This document shows positions 29,589 through 39,170 of a stretch of 64,000 bases of DNA, in pieces. The notes beneath the pieces were generated by a model. It saw only the letters and a list, made by a program, of their open reading frames with translations, did no database searches and had not been told where the DNA came from. The translations under genes and the position numbers were made by a program. The first letter of the stretch is position 1. Every line of letters starts with the position of its first letter. Source of the DNA: Aquabacterium sp. A3 (GTDB lineage: Bacteria; Pseudomonadota; Gammaproteobacteria; Burkholderiales; Burkholderiaceae_C); the NCBI RefSeq assembly GCF_038069945.1, contig NZ_JBBPEV010000004.1:62001-126000 (forward strand), in the 5' to 3' direction.

Positions 29589-30467
29589 ATGACAATATCA
29601 AACACATCAGGTAATGATTTACCCGTGACCGCGCCCAGCCCCAAATCCTTGATCCTGAACCTGCTGCTGGCGGCCGATGGTGACCCGCTGGAAGCCAGCG
29701 ATGCCGTGCTGGCCTCCAGCCTGTTCGGCATCCGTGAAAACAGCGTGCGTGTGGCCTTGGTCAGGCTGGGTGCGGCCGGCTTGCTGGCCTCGTCAGGCCG
29801 TGGCGCCTACCAATTGGGCCCGGCCGCCGCCAGCCTCGCCGATGAGCTCTCCAGCTGGCGCAGCGCAGAGGTTCGCACCATCCCCTGGACGGGCGACTGG
29901 CTGATGGTGTGCACCGCCGAGCTTGGACGCAGCGACCGCAAGGCCCTGCGCGTGCGCGATCGCGCACTGGCCCTGATGGGCATGAAACCGCTGAACGACG
30001 CCTTGCATGTGCGGCCAGCCAACCTGCTGGGTGGGGCTGCAGATACCCGAGACCGCCTGCAGCGTCTGGGCTTGCCCGCCCAGGCACCGGTGTTCATCGC
30101 CCGCGATCTGGACACCGCCCTGGACACCCGCGCACGCAGCCTCTGGGATGGCCAGGGGCTCACCCAGGCCTACCGCCGCACCCATCAGCGCCTGGACGCG
30201 TGGCTGGCACGCAGCCACGATCTGGACGCCGAAACCGCCGCGCGCGAGTCGTACCTGCTGGGCAACGAGGCGATCCGCCAATTGGTGTTCGATCCGCTGC
30301 TGCCCGAGCCGCTGGTCGACACCCAGGCGCGCCGCGCATTCACCGAAGCCGTCGTGGCCTTCGACCGTGCAGGACACGACATCTGGCGCCGCCTGCTTCA
30401 ACACCTGCCTGCCAGAGGCAAACCCTCCAAAGACGCCCATGACCCAAAGCGCCACACCACGCACTGA
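29589..30467 (+). CDS. PaaX-like transcriptional regulator
   Basis: 292-residue regulator with an N-terminal winged-helix domain of the PaaX type (about residues 17-80, including FGIRENSVRVALVRLGAAGLL) and a PaaX-like C-terminal region. PaaX represses phenylacetate catabolism in E. coli, but no paa genes are near. It overlaps the following desaturase gene by 29 bases, implying co-translation and a role in regulating its own operon, perhaps in response to an acyl-CoA (inference). The ATG at 29589 lacks an obvious Shine-Dalgarno sequence. Confidence 0.85.
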   Translation: MTISNTSGNDLPVTAPSPKSLILNLLLAADGDPLEASDAVLASSLFGIRENSVRVALVRLGAAGLLASSGRGAYQLGPAAASLADELSSWRSAEVRTIPWTGDWLMVCTAELGRSDRKALRVRDRALALMGMKPLNDALHVRPANLLGGAADTRDRLQRLGLPAQAPVFIARDLDTALDTRARSLWDGQGLTQAYRRTHQRLDAWLARSHDLDAETAARESYLLGNEAIRQLVFDPLLPEPLVDTQARRAFTEAVVAFDRAGHDIWRRLLQHLPARGKPSKDAHDPKRHTTH

Positions 30468-31452
30468 CCAGATGCCCGCGGCCACGCGCCGCAAGCTCAG
30501 CGAGCTCTTCACGCCCGACCAGATCGCCTGGCTGACGCAGCGCTCTGACCTGCGCGGGGCCTGGGCCATCGCCTCCACCTGGGGTGTCATCGCCACGGCA
30601 TTCGCGGCCCTGGCCTTGTGGCCCGGGGTGATCACCTTCTTGCTGGCCAGCGCCGTGATCGCGGGCCGGCAGTTGTGTCTGGCGATCCTGCAGCATGAAG
30701 GCTCTCACGGCACGCTGTTCAAGAACCGCTGGGCCAACGACGTGCTGACCGACTGGCTGTGTGCCCGCCCCATTTGGCAGAACCTGCCCAAGTACAAGGT
30801 GCATCATTTCGGGCACCACACCCAAACGGGCACCGACGAAGATCCCGACATCACGCTGCACGCCGACTACCCGGTCAGCCGAGCATCGCTGGCGCGCAAG
30901 ATGGTGCGCGACATCACCGGCCTGACTGGCCTGAAGATCGCTTTTGGCCTGGTGATGATGGATGCAGGTGTGTTCAAGTGGACGGTGGCCAACCACATCG
31001 AGCGCCTGCCCCAGACCGGGCGCAGTTGGTGGGACATCGCCATGACCACCGTGCGCAACATGGGGCCCCTGCTCATCACCAACGGTGTGTTGCTGGGTGT
31101 GCTGGCCGCCCTCGGTCAGGCCTGGCTGTACACCGCCTGGCTGGTGGCCTTTTTTTGCTGGTTGCCGCTGTTCGTGCGCATCCGCTCGATCGCCGAGCAC
31201 GGCTGCCTGCCCCGCTCACGGGACATGTTCCTCAACACCCGCACCACCCGCGCTGGCTGGCTGGCCCGCATGACGGTGGCGCCGGTGCACGTGAACTACC
31301 ACCTGGAACACCACGTGATGGCCTCGGTGCCCTACTACCGCCTGCCGCAGATGCACCGCTGGCTGCGAGAGAAACACGCCGCACCGGTGGCTCCGAGCTA
31401 CCTGCAGGTGCTGAAGCTGGCCAGCAGCGGCCGCCGCGGCGCCGCCGCATGA
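30439..31452 (+). CDS. Membrane fatty acid desaturase
   Basis: 337-residue integral membrane di-iron desaturase. The three histidine boxes are HEGSH (about 92), HHFGHH (about 120) and HLEHH (about 285), with hydrophobic helices near 45-80 and 205-250. It inserts a double bond into an acyl chain or related lipid; chain position cannot be told. It begins inside the PaaX-like gene, a layout suggesting that the regulator controls membrane lipid desaturation here. The strand changes after it. Confidence 0.9.
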   Translation: MTQSATPRTDQMPAATRRKLSELFTPDQIAWLTQRSDLRGAWAIASTWGVIATAFAALALWPGVITFLLASAVIAGRQLCLAILQHEGSHGTLFKNRWANDVLTDWLCARPIWQNLPKYKVHHFGHHTQTGTDEDPDITLHADYPVSRASLARKMVRDITGLTGLKIAFGLVMMDAGVFKWTVANHIERLPQTGRSWWDIAMTTVRNMGPLLITNGVLLGVLAALGQAWLYTAWLVAFFCWLPLFVRIRSIAEHGCLPRSRDMFLNTRTTRAGWLARMTVAPVHVNYHLEHHVMASVPYYRLPQMHRWLREKHAAPVAPSYLQVLKLASSGRRGAAA

Positions 31453-31461
31453 GGCTGGCGC

Positions 31462-32151
31462 TCAAGCGCCCATGATCACCGGGCCACCCTTGGCCAGGGC
31501 ACGCTGGTACGCCGGGCGTGCCTCCATCTTGCGGGCGTAGGCGCGAATGGCCGGGCACTGAGCGGCCATGTCGCCGCGCGACATCAACGCAGACACCGCA
31601 AAGCTCATCTGGAAGTCCGCCAGGGTGAGTCGCTCACCGGCAAACCAGGCGTTGTGGCCCAGGTGCTGGTTGATGAAGGTGGCCGCCGACTGCAGGTTGG
31701 GGTCGATCAGCTTGGCCTGCACCTGCTGACACAGGATGCGCGCGATGGGCCGCGCAAAAAACGGCATGGGCTGGGTGGGGATGGTCATGAACACCAACTT
31801 CATCACCAGCCAGTTCATCAGCGACCCCTCGGCGTAATGCATCCAGTAGCGCAGCTGCAGATGCTCGGGCGTGCCTGCCTGTGTCAGCAACCGGGCCGCC
31901 TCGCCTTCGGCCTGCGGGCCGTAGCGTTCAGCGAGGTACTCCAGGATGGCGCCAGATTCGGCCACGACCAGGTCACCATCGGTGATCACCGGAGACTTGC
32001 CCAGCGGGTGGATCTTCTTGAGCTCGGCCGGGGCCAGCTTGGTCTTGGGATCTCGCTTGTACAGCTTGATCTCATAAGGAAGGCCAAGCTCTTCAAGCAG
32101 CCACAGCACGCGCTGCGAGCGAGAGGTTTCCAGGTGGTGAACGGTGATCAT
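31462..32151 (-). CDS. Glutathione S-transferase family protein
   Basis: 229 residues with an N-terminal thioredoxin-like domain (ITVHHLETSRSQRVLWLLEELGLPYE, cis-Pro and glutathione-binding KSPVITDGDLVVAESGAILEYL) and a C-terminal helical domain with the N-capping box LTLADFQMS. The active residue near the N-terminus is probably Ser in SRSQR. The extended C-terminal part with LVMKLVFMTIPTQPMPFF fits a subgroup common in Proteobacteria. Substrate unknown. It converges on the desaturase gene. Confidence 0.9.
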   Translation of the reverse strand: MITVHHLETSRSQRVLWLLEELGLPYEIKLYKRDPKTKLAPAELKKIHPLGKSPVITDGDLVVAESGAILEYLAERYGPQAEGEAARLLTQAGTPEHLQLRYWMHYAEGSLMNWLVMKLVFMTIPTQPMPFFARPIARILCQQVQAKLIDPNLQSAATFINQHLGHNAWFAGERLTLADFQMSFAVSALMSRGDMAAQCPAIRAYARKMEARPAYQRALAKGGPVIMGA

Positions 32152-32184
32152 GCCCGCCAGCATACACAGTTCGCATCGGCGCGC

Positions 32185-33576
32185 TCACACGCCACCGCCC
32201 AGGGCCTGCATCAGCGTCGCGCGGTTCTGCAGCAGGTTCAGGCGGTTCAGGGCCAGGTTGATGTCCACCTGCCGCCGGCTTTCCTGCGCATCCAGCCAGG
32301 TCTTCAATGGCGCGGCCCCCGCGCGGTACCGCGCCTCACTGAGGCGTTCGGCCTGACGGGCGGCCTGGGCGGCCATGGCCAGCTGCTCGCCTTGCGCAGC
32401 CAACTGCCGCTCGGCCGACAAGGCATCCTCCACTTCGGACAGGGCCTGGTACCACGCCTGCCGGTAGGCCAGCACGGCCAGCTCATGGTCGGCCTGTGAG
32501 ATGGCCACGTTGCGCTGCATGTCGCGCCACAGGATGAAGGGCAACACCAGGCCGGCACCCAGGGTGCCCACCGGGTTGCGCAAAGCCTCGCCAAGGGCGT
32601 CCGATGCCGTGCCCACACTGCCGGTGAGCGTGAGCGCGGGGTAAAAGCTTCGCCGTGTGGCGTCCACCGTCGCCAAGGTCTTGCGCAAGCGCAGTTCGCT
32701 GGCCAGCAGGTCCGGGCGCCGTGTCATCACCGCCGCCGGCACCCCGGCCTGCAGGGGCGGCAGCTCCGTCAGCGCCAGCATGCGGCGCTCGTCGCTGGCC
32801 ACCGAGCCTGGCGGCCCATCCAGCAACAAGGCCAGGGCATGGAGGGCCTCCACCCGCTGCTGCAGCCACTGGGTGTGGGCCGCCTGCTGATTGGCCAGCG
32901 ACTGCGTGGCCTGCGCCATCTCCAGGCCAGAGGCCGCACCCGCTTCATACTGTGCACGCACCAGACGCAAGGTCTCGCGGGCGTATTCGATGCTTTGCTC
33001 GCTCACGACCACGCGCTGGTTCAGGTAACCCAGTTGCCAGTACAGCCGCGCCACGGTGGCCGACAAGGACAAGGCGGCGGCGTCTCGATCAGCCTGGGTG
33101 GCCTGGGCCTCCAGCTCGGCGGCCTGCCGGTTGGCGGCCAGGCGACCCCACAGGTCCAGCTCCCAGCTGACCGAGGCGGTGGCGCCATACGAGCGGGTAC
33201 TGCGAGCGCCAGAACTCAAGGACTCGGACGTGCTGGCATTGCCACGAACCGACACCTCGGGAAGTTGATCGCTGGCCGCCTGGCCCGCCACCAACTGCGC
33301 CCGACGCACCCGCACGGCGGCCTGCGCCAGGTCGTTGTTGCGGGCCAGGGCCTGGTCAATGAGCGAGTTCAACTCAGCGTCACCCAACGCAGTCCACCAG
33401 GGAGCACCTGACACCACGGCCACGTCGTCACCGGGGGGTGTGCTCGACTGCTGCCATGCTTGCGGCACCGTCAGTCCGGCGGTCGACGGCGTGGTGGCCA
33501 CGCTGGCGCACCCCGACATCGCCAAAACGGCGCACCACACCACGCCACGTCTGGCCCAAGAAACATTGTTTGTCAT
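32185..33576 (-). CDS. NodT-type outer membrane efflux lipoprotein
   Basis: 463-residue outer membrane channel of the NodT/TolC superfamily. The lipobox LAMSGC marks acylation at a Cys near residue 23. The typical double alpha-hairpin/beta-barrel repeats are present: ALGDAELNSLIDQALARNNDL and the second half PDLLASELRLRKTLATVDATRRSFYPALTL split over two helices. It should dock with MacA and MacB encoded just upstream to form a tripartite exporter. Its start is eight bases after the MacB stop, so the three genes are one operon. Confidence 0.92.
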   Translation of the reverse strand: MTNNVSWARRGVVWCAVLAMSGCASVATTPSTAGLTVPQAWQQSSTPPGDDVAVVSGAPWWTALGDAELNSLIDQALARNNDLAQAAVRVRRAQLVAGQAASDQLPEVSVRGNASTSESLSSGARSTRSYGATASVSWELDLWGRLAANRQAAELEAQATQADRDAAALSLSATVARLYWQLGYLNQRVVVSEQSIEYARETLRLVRAQYEAGAASGLEMAQATQSLANQQAAHTQWLQQRVEALHALALLLDGPPGSVASDERRMLALTELPPLQAGVPAAVMTRRPDLLASELRLRKTLATVDATRRSFYPALTLTGSVGTASDALGEALRNPVGTLGAGLVLPFILWRDMQRNVAISQADHELAVLAYRQAWYQALSEVEDALSAERQLAAQGEQLAMAAQAARQAERLSEARYRAGAAPLKTWLDAQESRRQVDINLALNRLNLLQNRATLMQALGGGV

Positions 33577-33583
33577 GCGTTGA

Positions 33584-35587
33584 TCACTCTCGGGACAAGG
33601 CCGCCACCGGGTCGAGCTGGGCGGCCCGGCGCGCTGGCAAAAAGCCAAAGACCACACCAATCAGGGACGACACCCCGAACGCCATCACGATGGAGCCGGT
33701 GGAATAAATCAACTTGAAATCGCTGCCCAGGGTGGCAAATCCCACACCGATGGCCAGTGCCAGTGCGATGCCCAGCACACCGCCGATCAGGCACACCAGC
33801 ACCGCTTCGATCAAGAACTGCGTCAGGATGTCGCTCTGGCGCGCCCCCACGGCCATGCGCACGCCAATTTCTTGCGTGCGCTCGGTGACCGACACCAGCA
33901 TGATGTTCATCACGCCAATGCCCCCCACGATCAGCGAGATCACGGCGATGGACGAAATCAGCAGCGTGAGGGTGCGGGTGGTGCTCTCCACGGTCTGGCG
34001 GATGCTGTCACTGTTGCGCGTGAAAAAGTCCTTGCTGCCATGCCGTTGTGTCAGCACCTGGGTGATGCCTTGCTCGGCCGCAGCCGGTGGGGCACTGTCA
34101 CTCACGCGCACGGTGATGTTGCGCAACCACGCCTGTCCTGTCAGGCGGCGCATGGCGGTGGTGTAAGGCACCCACACATTGAGGTTGTCTGAAATGAAGA
34201 AGCCTCCCTCCTGGGGCGCCGTCACGGCCACCACGCGCACCGGCACCGCCCCCAGAAAGATCACCTGACCTACCGGGTCTTCTTCGGCCCCGAACAATGC
34301 CTTGCGCGTGTTCGGGTCGATCACGGCCTCCTGCGTCTGCTTGCGCACGCTGTCGGCATCAAAGGCCTGCCCCTGGGCAATCGTGTAGCCCTTCACCCTG
34401 AAGAACTGATCACCCACGCCGGTCACGTTGGCCGTGGCCTCGGTGTTGCCACGGCGCAAGGTGACGCTGGTGCTGACGCTGGGCGACACACTGTCCACAT
34501 AGGGCAAAGACGCCAGGGCATCGGCATCGGCCGGCACGAGCGTGCGGATGCGTCCGGCCTGGCGATCGCCGAAGTTCCGGCCCGGGAAGATGTCGATGGT
34601 GTTGGTGCCCATGGCGCTGATGTCCTTGAGCACCTTCTGGCGCGAGCCCTCGCCCAGCGCCACCATGGAGACCACCGAGGCGATGCCGATGATGATGCCC
34701 AGCATCGTCAGCAAGGTGCGCAGGCGATGGCCACCCATGGCCCGCCAGGCCATGGCAAAAGCCTCGGTGAATCGATCCCATCGGCTGCGCCAGGGCGACA
34801 CCTGCGCCGCAGGCTTACCCGACCGGCGTGCGGTGGCGGTGAGCGCCACCGACTCGGCATCGCCATCCACCGTGTCTTGCCGCCGATCGGCCACCACCTG
34901 ACCGTCGGCAATCTCGATCACGCGCTGGGCGTGCTGCGCCACTTTGGGATCATGGGTCACCAGGATCACGGTGTGCCCCTCGGCGTGCAGCTCCTGCAGG
35001 ATGCGCATCACCTCGGCGCCGCTGGCGCTGTCCAGTGCGCCGGTGGGCTCATCGGCCAGGATCACGTCACCGCCATTCATCAGCGCCCGCGCGATGCTCA
35101 CGCGCTGCTGCTGGCCACCAGACAGCTGACCTGGCTTGTTGCCCAGCTTGTCGCTCAAGCCCAGACGCCCCAGCAAAGCGGCGGCGCGCTCTCGGCGCTG
35201 CACAGCGTGCAGCCCCGCATAGATGGCCGGGATCTCGGCATTGGCTGCGGCGCTCAGGCTGCCCAGCAGGTGGTAGCGCTGAAAGATGAAGCCGAAATGT
35301 TCTCGGCGCAGACGGGCCAGGTCATCGGGCGCCATCTCGGCGGTGAGCTGACCCGCCACCCGGTACTCGCCCCGGCTGGGGCGGTCCAGACAACCCAGGA
35401 TGTTCATCAAGGTGGACTTGCCCGAGCCAGAGGCGCCCATGATGGCCACCATCTCGCCGGCCTGGATCCGCAGGCTCACCCCCTTGAGCACGGCGATCAC
35501 GCCATCGCCTGAAGGAAACTCGCGCCAGACGTCGCGCACCTCCAGCAACGCCGGTGCGCCCTCTGAAATCAAGCTGTGATCTGCCAT
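33584..35587 (-). CDS. macB: MacB-type ABC transporter, fused ATPase-permease
   Basis: 667 residues. N-terminal ATPase (about 1-235) with Walker [10 protein letters not shown], signature LSGGQQQR and Walker [12 protein letters not shown], then one transmembrane helix near 290, a periplasmic domain, and three C-terminal helices of the FtsX family with the [17 protein letters not shown] loop. It drives export of macrolides, peptides or siderophore-like compounds from the periplasm. The start is one base after the macA stop. Substrate unknown here. Confidence 0.95.
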   Translation of the reverse strand: MADHSLISEGAPALLEVRDVWREFPSGDGVIAVLKGVSLRIQAGEMVAIMGASGSGKSTLMNILGCLDRPSRGEYRVAGQLTAEMAPDDLARLRREHFGFIFQRYHLLGSLSAAANAEIPAIYAGLHAVQRRERAAALLGRLGLSDKLGNKPGQLSGGQQQRVSIARALMNGGDVILADEPTGALDSASGAEVMRILQELHAEGHTVILVTHDPKVAQHAQRVIEIADGQVVADRRQDTVDGDAESVALTATARRSGKPAAQVSPWRSRWDRFTEAFAMAWRAMGGHRLRTLLTMLGIIIGIASVVSMVALGEGSRQKVLKDISAMGTNTIDIFPGRNFGDRQAGRIRTLVPADADALASLPYVDSVSPSVSTSVTLRRGNTEATANVTGVGDQFFRVKGYTIAQGQAFDADSVRKQTQEAVIDPNTRKALFGAEEDPVGQVIFLGAVPVRVVAVTAPQEGGFFISDNLNVWVPYTTAMRRLTGQAWLRNITVRVSDSAPPAAAEQGITQVLTQRHGSKDFFTRNSDSIRQTVESTTRTLTLLISSIAVISLIVGGIGVMNIMLVSVTERTQEIGVRMAVGARQSDILTQFLIEAVLVCLIGGVLGIALALAIGVGFATLGSDFKLIYSTGSIVMAFGVSSLIGVVFGFLPARRAAQLDPVAALSRE

Positions 35588-35588
35588 G

Positions 35589-36815
35589 TCAGAACATGCC
35601 CGGTCGACGGCGCGTGCCCGCGTCACCGCCGTTCATGGCGGCGTCCCCCACCACCACGCGATCGCCCTCGGCCAGCCCTTCGATCACCTGAGCCTGCACC
35701 CGGTTGTTCAAGCCCACCTTGACCTGACGGCTGACGATCTTCTGCGCATCGGGCCGCTGCGGATCGCCCTCCAGCACCCGCACCTCGTACGTGCGTGTCT
35801 TGCGGTTCAGGCTGCCGAGCGCCGACGATGGCACCAGCAGGGCGTCGTCGGCTTGGGCCAACACGATGGACACCTGGGCCGTCATGGAGATGCGCAGCTT
35901 GCGCTCGGGGTTGGGCACCTCGAACAAACCGTTGTAGTAAATGGCCGTGGTGCTCGATGAACTGGTCGTGGTCGTCGTGGTGCTGGTCTGATCGGCCTCG
36001 GTCGAGGGCTCGATGGTGCGCAGCCGCGCCTCATAGCGTTGCAAGGGCTCGCCCAGGATGGTGAAGTACACCGGCATGTCGGGCTTGACCCGCACCACAT
36101 CGGCCTCGGAGATCTGGGCCTTGATCAGCACCCGGTCCAGCTTGGACAGCTTGATGATGGTGGGCGCCGATTGGGCCGCATTGACGGTGCGGCCCTCTTC
36201 CACCAACACGGCGGTCACCACCCCATCCATCGGTGCAAGGATGCGGGTGTAGCCCAGGTTCACGCGGGCGGTGTCCATCGAGATCGAGGCCTGGCGGATC
36301 TGGGCCTGCAGCACGGCCACATCAGCCTCGCTGGCCGCCAGTGCCGCTTCAGCCGCGTCCAGCTCGGCCTTGGAGGTGGCATCGGCCGCGTACAAGGCCT
36401 GCTGCCGGGCCAGCACCGCCTGGGCTTGCTTCAGACTGGCGCGCCGGGCCTGGAGCTGCGCTTGCAACAAGGCCACCTGCGCCTCGGCATTGCGCAAGGC
36501 GTTGGCCTGGGTGGTGGAATCGATCTCCGCAATCAGTTGGCCTTGCCGCACCTCATCGCCCAGCACCACGTGCAGGCGCTTGATCTGACCCGACACCTGC
36601 GCCCCCACATTGACCTCTTTTTCGGCCTCGATGGTGCCGGTGGCCAGCACGGTGTCTTCCAGTGACCCACGGGTCACCGGTACCGAAATCACTTCGGGGG
36701 CCTGAGGCGCCGAGAAGAACATGGCCTTGATGCCCCAGGCCGCCAGGGCCACAACGGCCAAGGCCAGTACCCAGCGCCAGAGGCGACCGCGTTGAAATGT
36801 TGTTGCTCTTGTCAT
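35589..36815 (-). CDS. macA: MacA-type periplasmic membrane fusion protein
   Basis: 408-residue adaptor with an N-terminal membrane anchor (about 13-32), a lipoyl/barrel-sandwich domain ([23 protein letters not shown]), a long coiled-coil hairpin (about 95-175), beta-barrel and membrane-proximal domains. A Thr/Ser-only tract (six T, four S, two T) at about residue 275-287 interrupts the beta-barrel loop; it is low-complexity and unusual for the family. It bridges MacB and the NodT channel. The ATG at 36815 follows an in-frame upstream ATG at 36857 that I consider less likely. Confidence 0.94.
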   Translation of the reverse strand: MTRATTFQRGRLWRWVLALAVVALAAWGIKAMFFSAPQAPEVISVPVTRGSLEDTVLATGTIEAEKEVNVGAQVSGQIKRLHVVLGDEVRQGQLIAEIDSTTQANALRNAEAQVALLQAQLQARRASLKQAQAVLARQQALYAADATSKAELDAAEAALAASEADVAVLQAQIRQASISMDTARVNLGYTRILAPMDGVVTAVLVEEGRTVNAAQSAPTIIKLSKLDRVLIKAQISEADVVRVKPDMPVYFTILGEPLQRYEARLRTIEPSTEADQTSTTTTTTSSSSTTAIYYNGLFEVPNPERKLRISMTAQVSIVLAQADDALLVPSSALGSLNRKTRTYEVRVLEGDPQRPDAQKIVSRQVKVGLNNRVQAQVIEGLAEGDRVVVGDAAMNGGDAGTRRRPGMF

Positions 36816-36882
36816 GAGGGCAGTGTGATGGGTGTCGATGTCTTGCACGCGAAGCACAGGTTAAGGCATGTAAAGTGGCGCC

Positions 36883-37632
36883 ATGCACGCCACCACGCTC
36901 ATCACTGGTGCCAGCCAGGGCATCGGCGCCGCCCTGGCCCGTCTGCTGGCGCGCCAGGGGCATGCCCTGCTGGTGCATTGTGCCCATCGAACCGACCTGG
37001 CCGATGCGGTGGCTCGTGATTGCCTGAGCTTGGGCGCACCGCAGGCGGTGGTGGTGCAAGCCGATCTGGCCCACGAGACCGAGGTGCTCAAACTGTTCGC
37101 AGCGGCCGACGCCCAATTGCCTCGCCTGACCGGCCTGGTGAACAACGCCGGCATCGTGGACCAGACGGCCCGACTGGAGGCCATGAGCGGCTCACGACTT
37201 CAACGCATGATGGCGGTCAACGTGCTGGGCCCCATGCTGTGCGCCCGAGAGGCCGTGCGCCGGATGTCCACACGCCACGGTGGACAGGGTGGCGTCATCG
37301 TCAACGTGTCCAGCAGTGCCGTGCGCAGCGGATCGCCGGCCATGTATGTGGACTATGCGGCCAGCAAGGGTGCCATCGATGTGTTCACTCAAGGCCTGTC
37401 CAAAGAGGTGGCGGCCGAAGGCATTCGGGTGGTCGCGGTGCGCCCAGGCATCACCGACACGGGCATCCACGCCAGGGGCGGAGAGCCCGACCGCGCATCG
37501 CGCATGGCCACGGCACTGCCGATGGGCCGCGCCGCACAGCCCGAGGAAATCGCCCAGGCGATCGCGTGGCTGCTGTCGCCACAAGCCAGCTACACCGCCG
37601 GCGCCATCCTGGATGTCAGCGGCGGCCGCTGA
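36883..37632 (+). CDS. SDR family oxidoreductase
   Basis: 249-residue short-chain dehydrogenase/reductase. Cofactor motif TGASQGIG (residues 8-15), NNAGIVD, catalytic Ser in NVSSSAVRSGSP and the YxxxK pair in YVDYAASKGAI; C-terminal PGITDTGIH and the dimerisation end AILDVSGGR. Resembles FabG-like reductases but sits alone between macA and a DUF3034 gene, so the substrate is not inferable. Confidence 0.93.
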   Translation: MHATTLITGASQGIGAALARLLARQGHALLVHCAHRTDLADAVARDCLSLGAPQAVVVQADLAHETEVLKLFAAADAQLPRLTGLVNNAGIVDQTARLEAMSGSRLQRMMAVNVLGPMLCAREAVRRMSTRHGGQGGVIVNVSSSAVRSGSPAMYVDYAASKGAIDVFTQGLSKEVAAEGIRVVAVRPGITDTGIHARGGEPDRASRMATALPMGRAAQPEEIAQAIAWLLSPQASYTAGAILDVSGGR

Positions 37633-37647
37633 GCCGCTGGGGCGACC

Positions 37648-38583
37648 TCAGAACGACAGCTGCCCCGAGACGTACACACCCGCCTGGTCTTTTTTGCCAG
37701 CGATGTTGCCCAGGTTCACCCAGGCCAGGGTCAGGCTGCCAAGGCGGTGCGGAAACCACGCCACGAACACATCCCAGGCGTGGTCTTCCTCCAGGAACGC
37801 GGTCGCCTCGTTGTACGCCAGGTTGTCGGGCTTCATGCGGTATTCCGCGCCCAGCACCAGATCGTCACGAAGCATGATGCCCAGGCTGCCTTCCAGTTGC
37901 AGGCGGCGTGCATCCTGACCTTGGCCACCGAAGCCCAACAGGCCAAACTGATTGGCCTTGGTCATGCGCACCGCCCCGGCGGCGATCAGGTTGCGCCCCC
38001 AGGCCGCCCCCAGCCACAGCTTGGTGGCCGTGGCATACACCTCGATGTCGGAGGTGGCGCTGGCGCCCAAGGCCTTGACCAGGTCGCTGGTGTCGGCGTT
38101 CTTGTACTGCACGCCCACGGCCACCTGCGGCAGCCAGCGATCCTGGTCGTACAAGACATCGCCAGCCACTTTCAGCTTCACACCCACGCTGGTCATCTCC
38201 AGCTTGCGACCAGGCACGACGTCGCTGAGCTTGAAGCTCCAGCGTGACATATTGAGTTCGACCTGGTCATGGATGCCAAGGGCCGCCCCCGTCACGTGGA
38301 GCTCATAGTTGCCGCCGGTTTTGAGCCGGGTGACGTAGGCCGACCCACCCACCTGGTTGCTGCTGCCCTGGCCGGCGATGACCGCCCAAGGCGTCAATCC
38401 GCCGCCCGCGGCCCCCTCCACCTGATTGACCCCCCAGGTGCCCAGCACGCGATCACCGGCGGCGGCGGGCGCCGACCAGCCCAGCACCGCCAAGGCCCAG
38501 ACCGCCGTCAGGCGGCCAGCACATGAGGGCACGACGCGCGCGATGGTGCGCACGGCATGCGCAAGGGGGAGGATCTGATGCAT
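37648..38583 (-). CDS. DUF3034 family outer membrane protein
   Basis: 311 residues with a signal peptide (hydrophobic core LTAVWALAVLGW, cleavage near AAA-GD), then the DUF3034 hallmark VLGTWGVNQVEGAAGGGLTP and alternating amphipathic strands ending in Phe (GVYVSGQLSF), which look like a small outer-membrane beta-barrel. Function unknown. It is divergent from a truncated-hemoglobin lipoprotein and a cupredoxin-like gene, with which it is repeatedly associated in Betaproteobacteria as far as I recall. ATG 38583 has GGAGAG upstream; ATG 38595 is the alternative. Confidence 0.85.
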   Translation of the reverse strand: MHQILPLAHAVRTIARVVPSCAGRLTAVWALAVLGWSAPAAAGDRVLGTWGVNQVEGAAGGGLTPWAVIAGQGSSNQVGGSAYVTRLKTGGNYELHVTGAALGIHDQVELNMSRWSFKLSDVVPGRKLEMTSVGVKLKVAGDVLYDQDRWLPQVAVGVQYKNADTSDLVKALGASATSDIEVYATATKLWLGAAWGRNLIAAGAVRMTKANQFGLLGFGGQGQDARRLQLEGSLGIMLRDDLVLGAEYRMKPDNLAYNEATAFLEEDHAWDVFVAWFPHRLGSLTLAWVNLGNIAGKKDQAGVYVSGQLSF

Positions 38584-38702
38584 GGGGCTCTCCATTTCGG
38601 CTCGGGAGGCTCAGATTTCCTCCCTCATGTCTGCATCCATATCGGCCGATAACACGCAAGATGTAGTTGATCCATCCATGTCTGACGCCAACCGGAGGCC
38701 TC

Positions 38703-39170
38703 ATGTTTCGCTCTGCCCCAGTCCTGCCACCGATGCGCCTCGTCAGCGGCCCCACCCTCCGCGCGATCAGCCTGTGTGGCGCCCTCTTGCTGAGTGCCTG
38801 CGCCACGCCCACGTCCGCACCGCTGTATCAACAGTTTGGCGGTGTCGAGGCCCTGAAGGTCATCACCGATCGCACCATGGACCGGGTCTCCACAGACCCG
38901 CGCACCCGTCGCACGTTTGACGGCGTCAAGATGAGCACCTTGAAAGACAGCGTGGCCGCTTATGTGTGCCAGGTGGCCGATGGACCTTGCCAATACGAGG
39001 GCGAGACCATGGCCAACTCGCACGCCGACCTGGGCATCACGGGTTCGGAGTTCGACCTCATGGTGACCATGCTGCGCGACGAGATCAACCGCGCGGGCGC
39101 ACCACAAGCCGCGAAGAACGAACTGCTCAAGCGCCTGGCCCCCACCCGACGGGACATCGTCAAGCCATGA
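38703..39170 (+). CDS. Group 1 truncated hemoglobin, lipoprotein form
   Basis: 155 residues. GGAGG precedes ATG 38703. The lipobox LLLSAC places the acylated Cys at residue 33, so the globin is predicted to be tethered in the periplasm or outer membrane, unlike typical cytoplasmic truncated hemoglobins. The globin fold shows YQQFGGVEALKVITDRTMDRV (helices A-B) and the proximal heme His in SHADLGITGSEFD. Two cysteines (VCQVADGPC) could form a disulfide. It overlaps the cupredoxin-like gene (ATGA). Possible roles: NO detoxification, O2 or electron carriage. Confidence 0.88.
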   Translation: MFRSAPVLPPMRLVSGPTLRAISLCGALLLSACATPTSAPLYQQFGGVEALKVITDRTMDRVSTDPRTRRTFDGVKMSTLKDSVAAYVCQVADGPCQYEGETMANSHADLGITGSEFDLMVTMLRDEINRAGAPQAAKNELLKRLAPTRRDIVKP

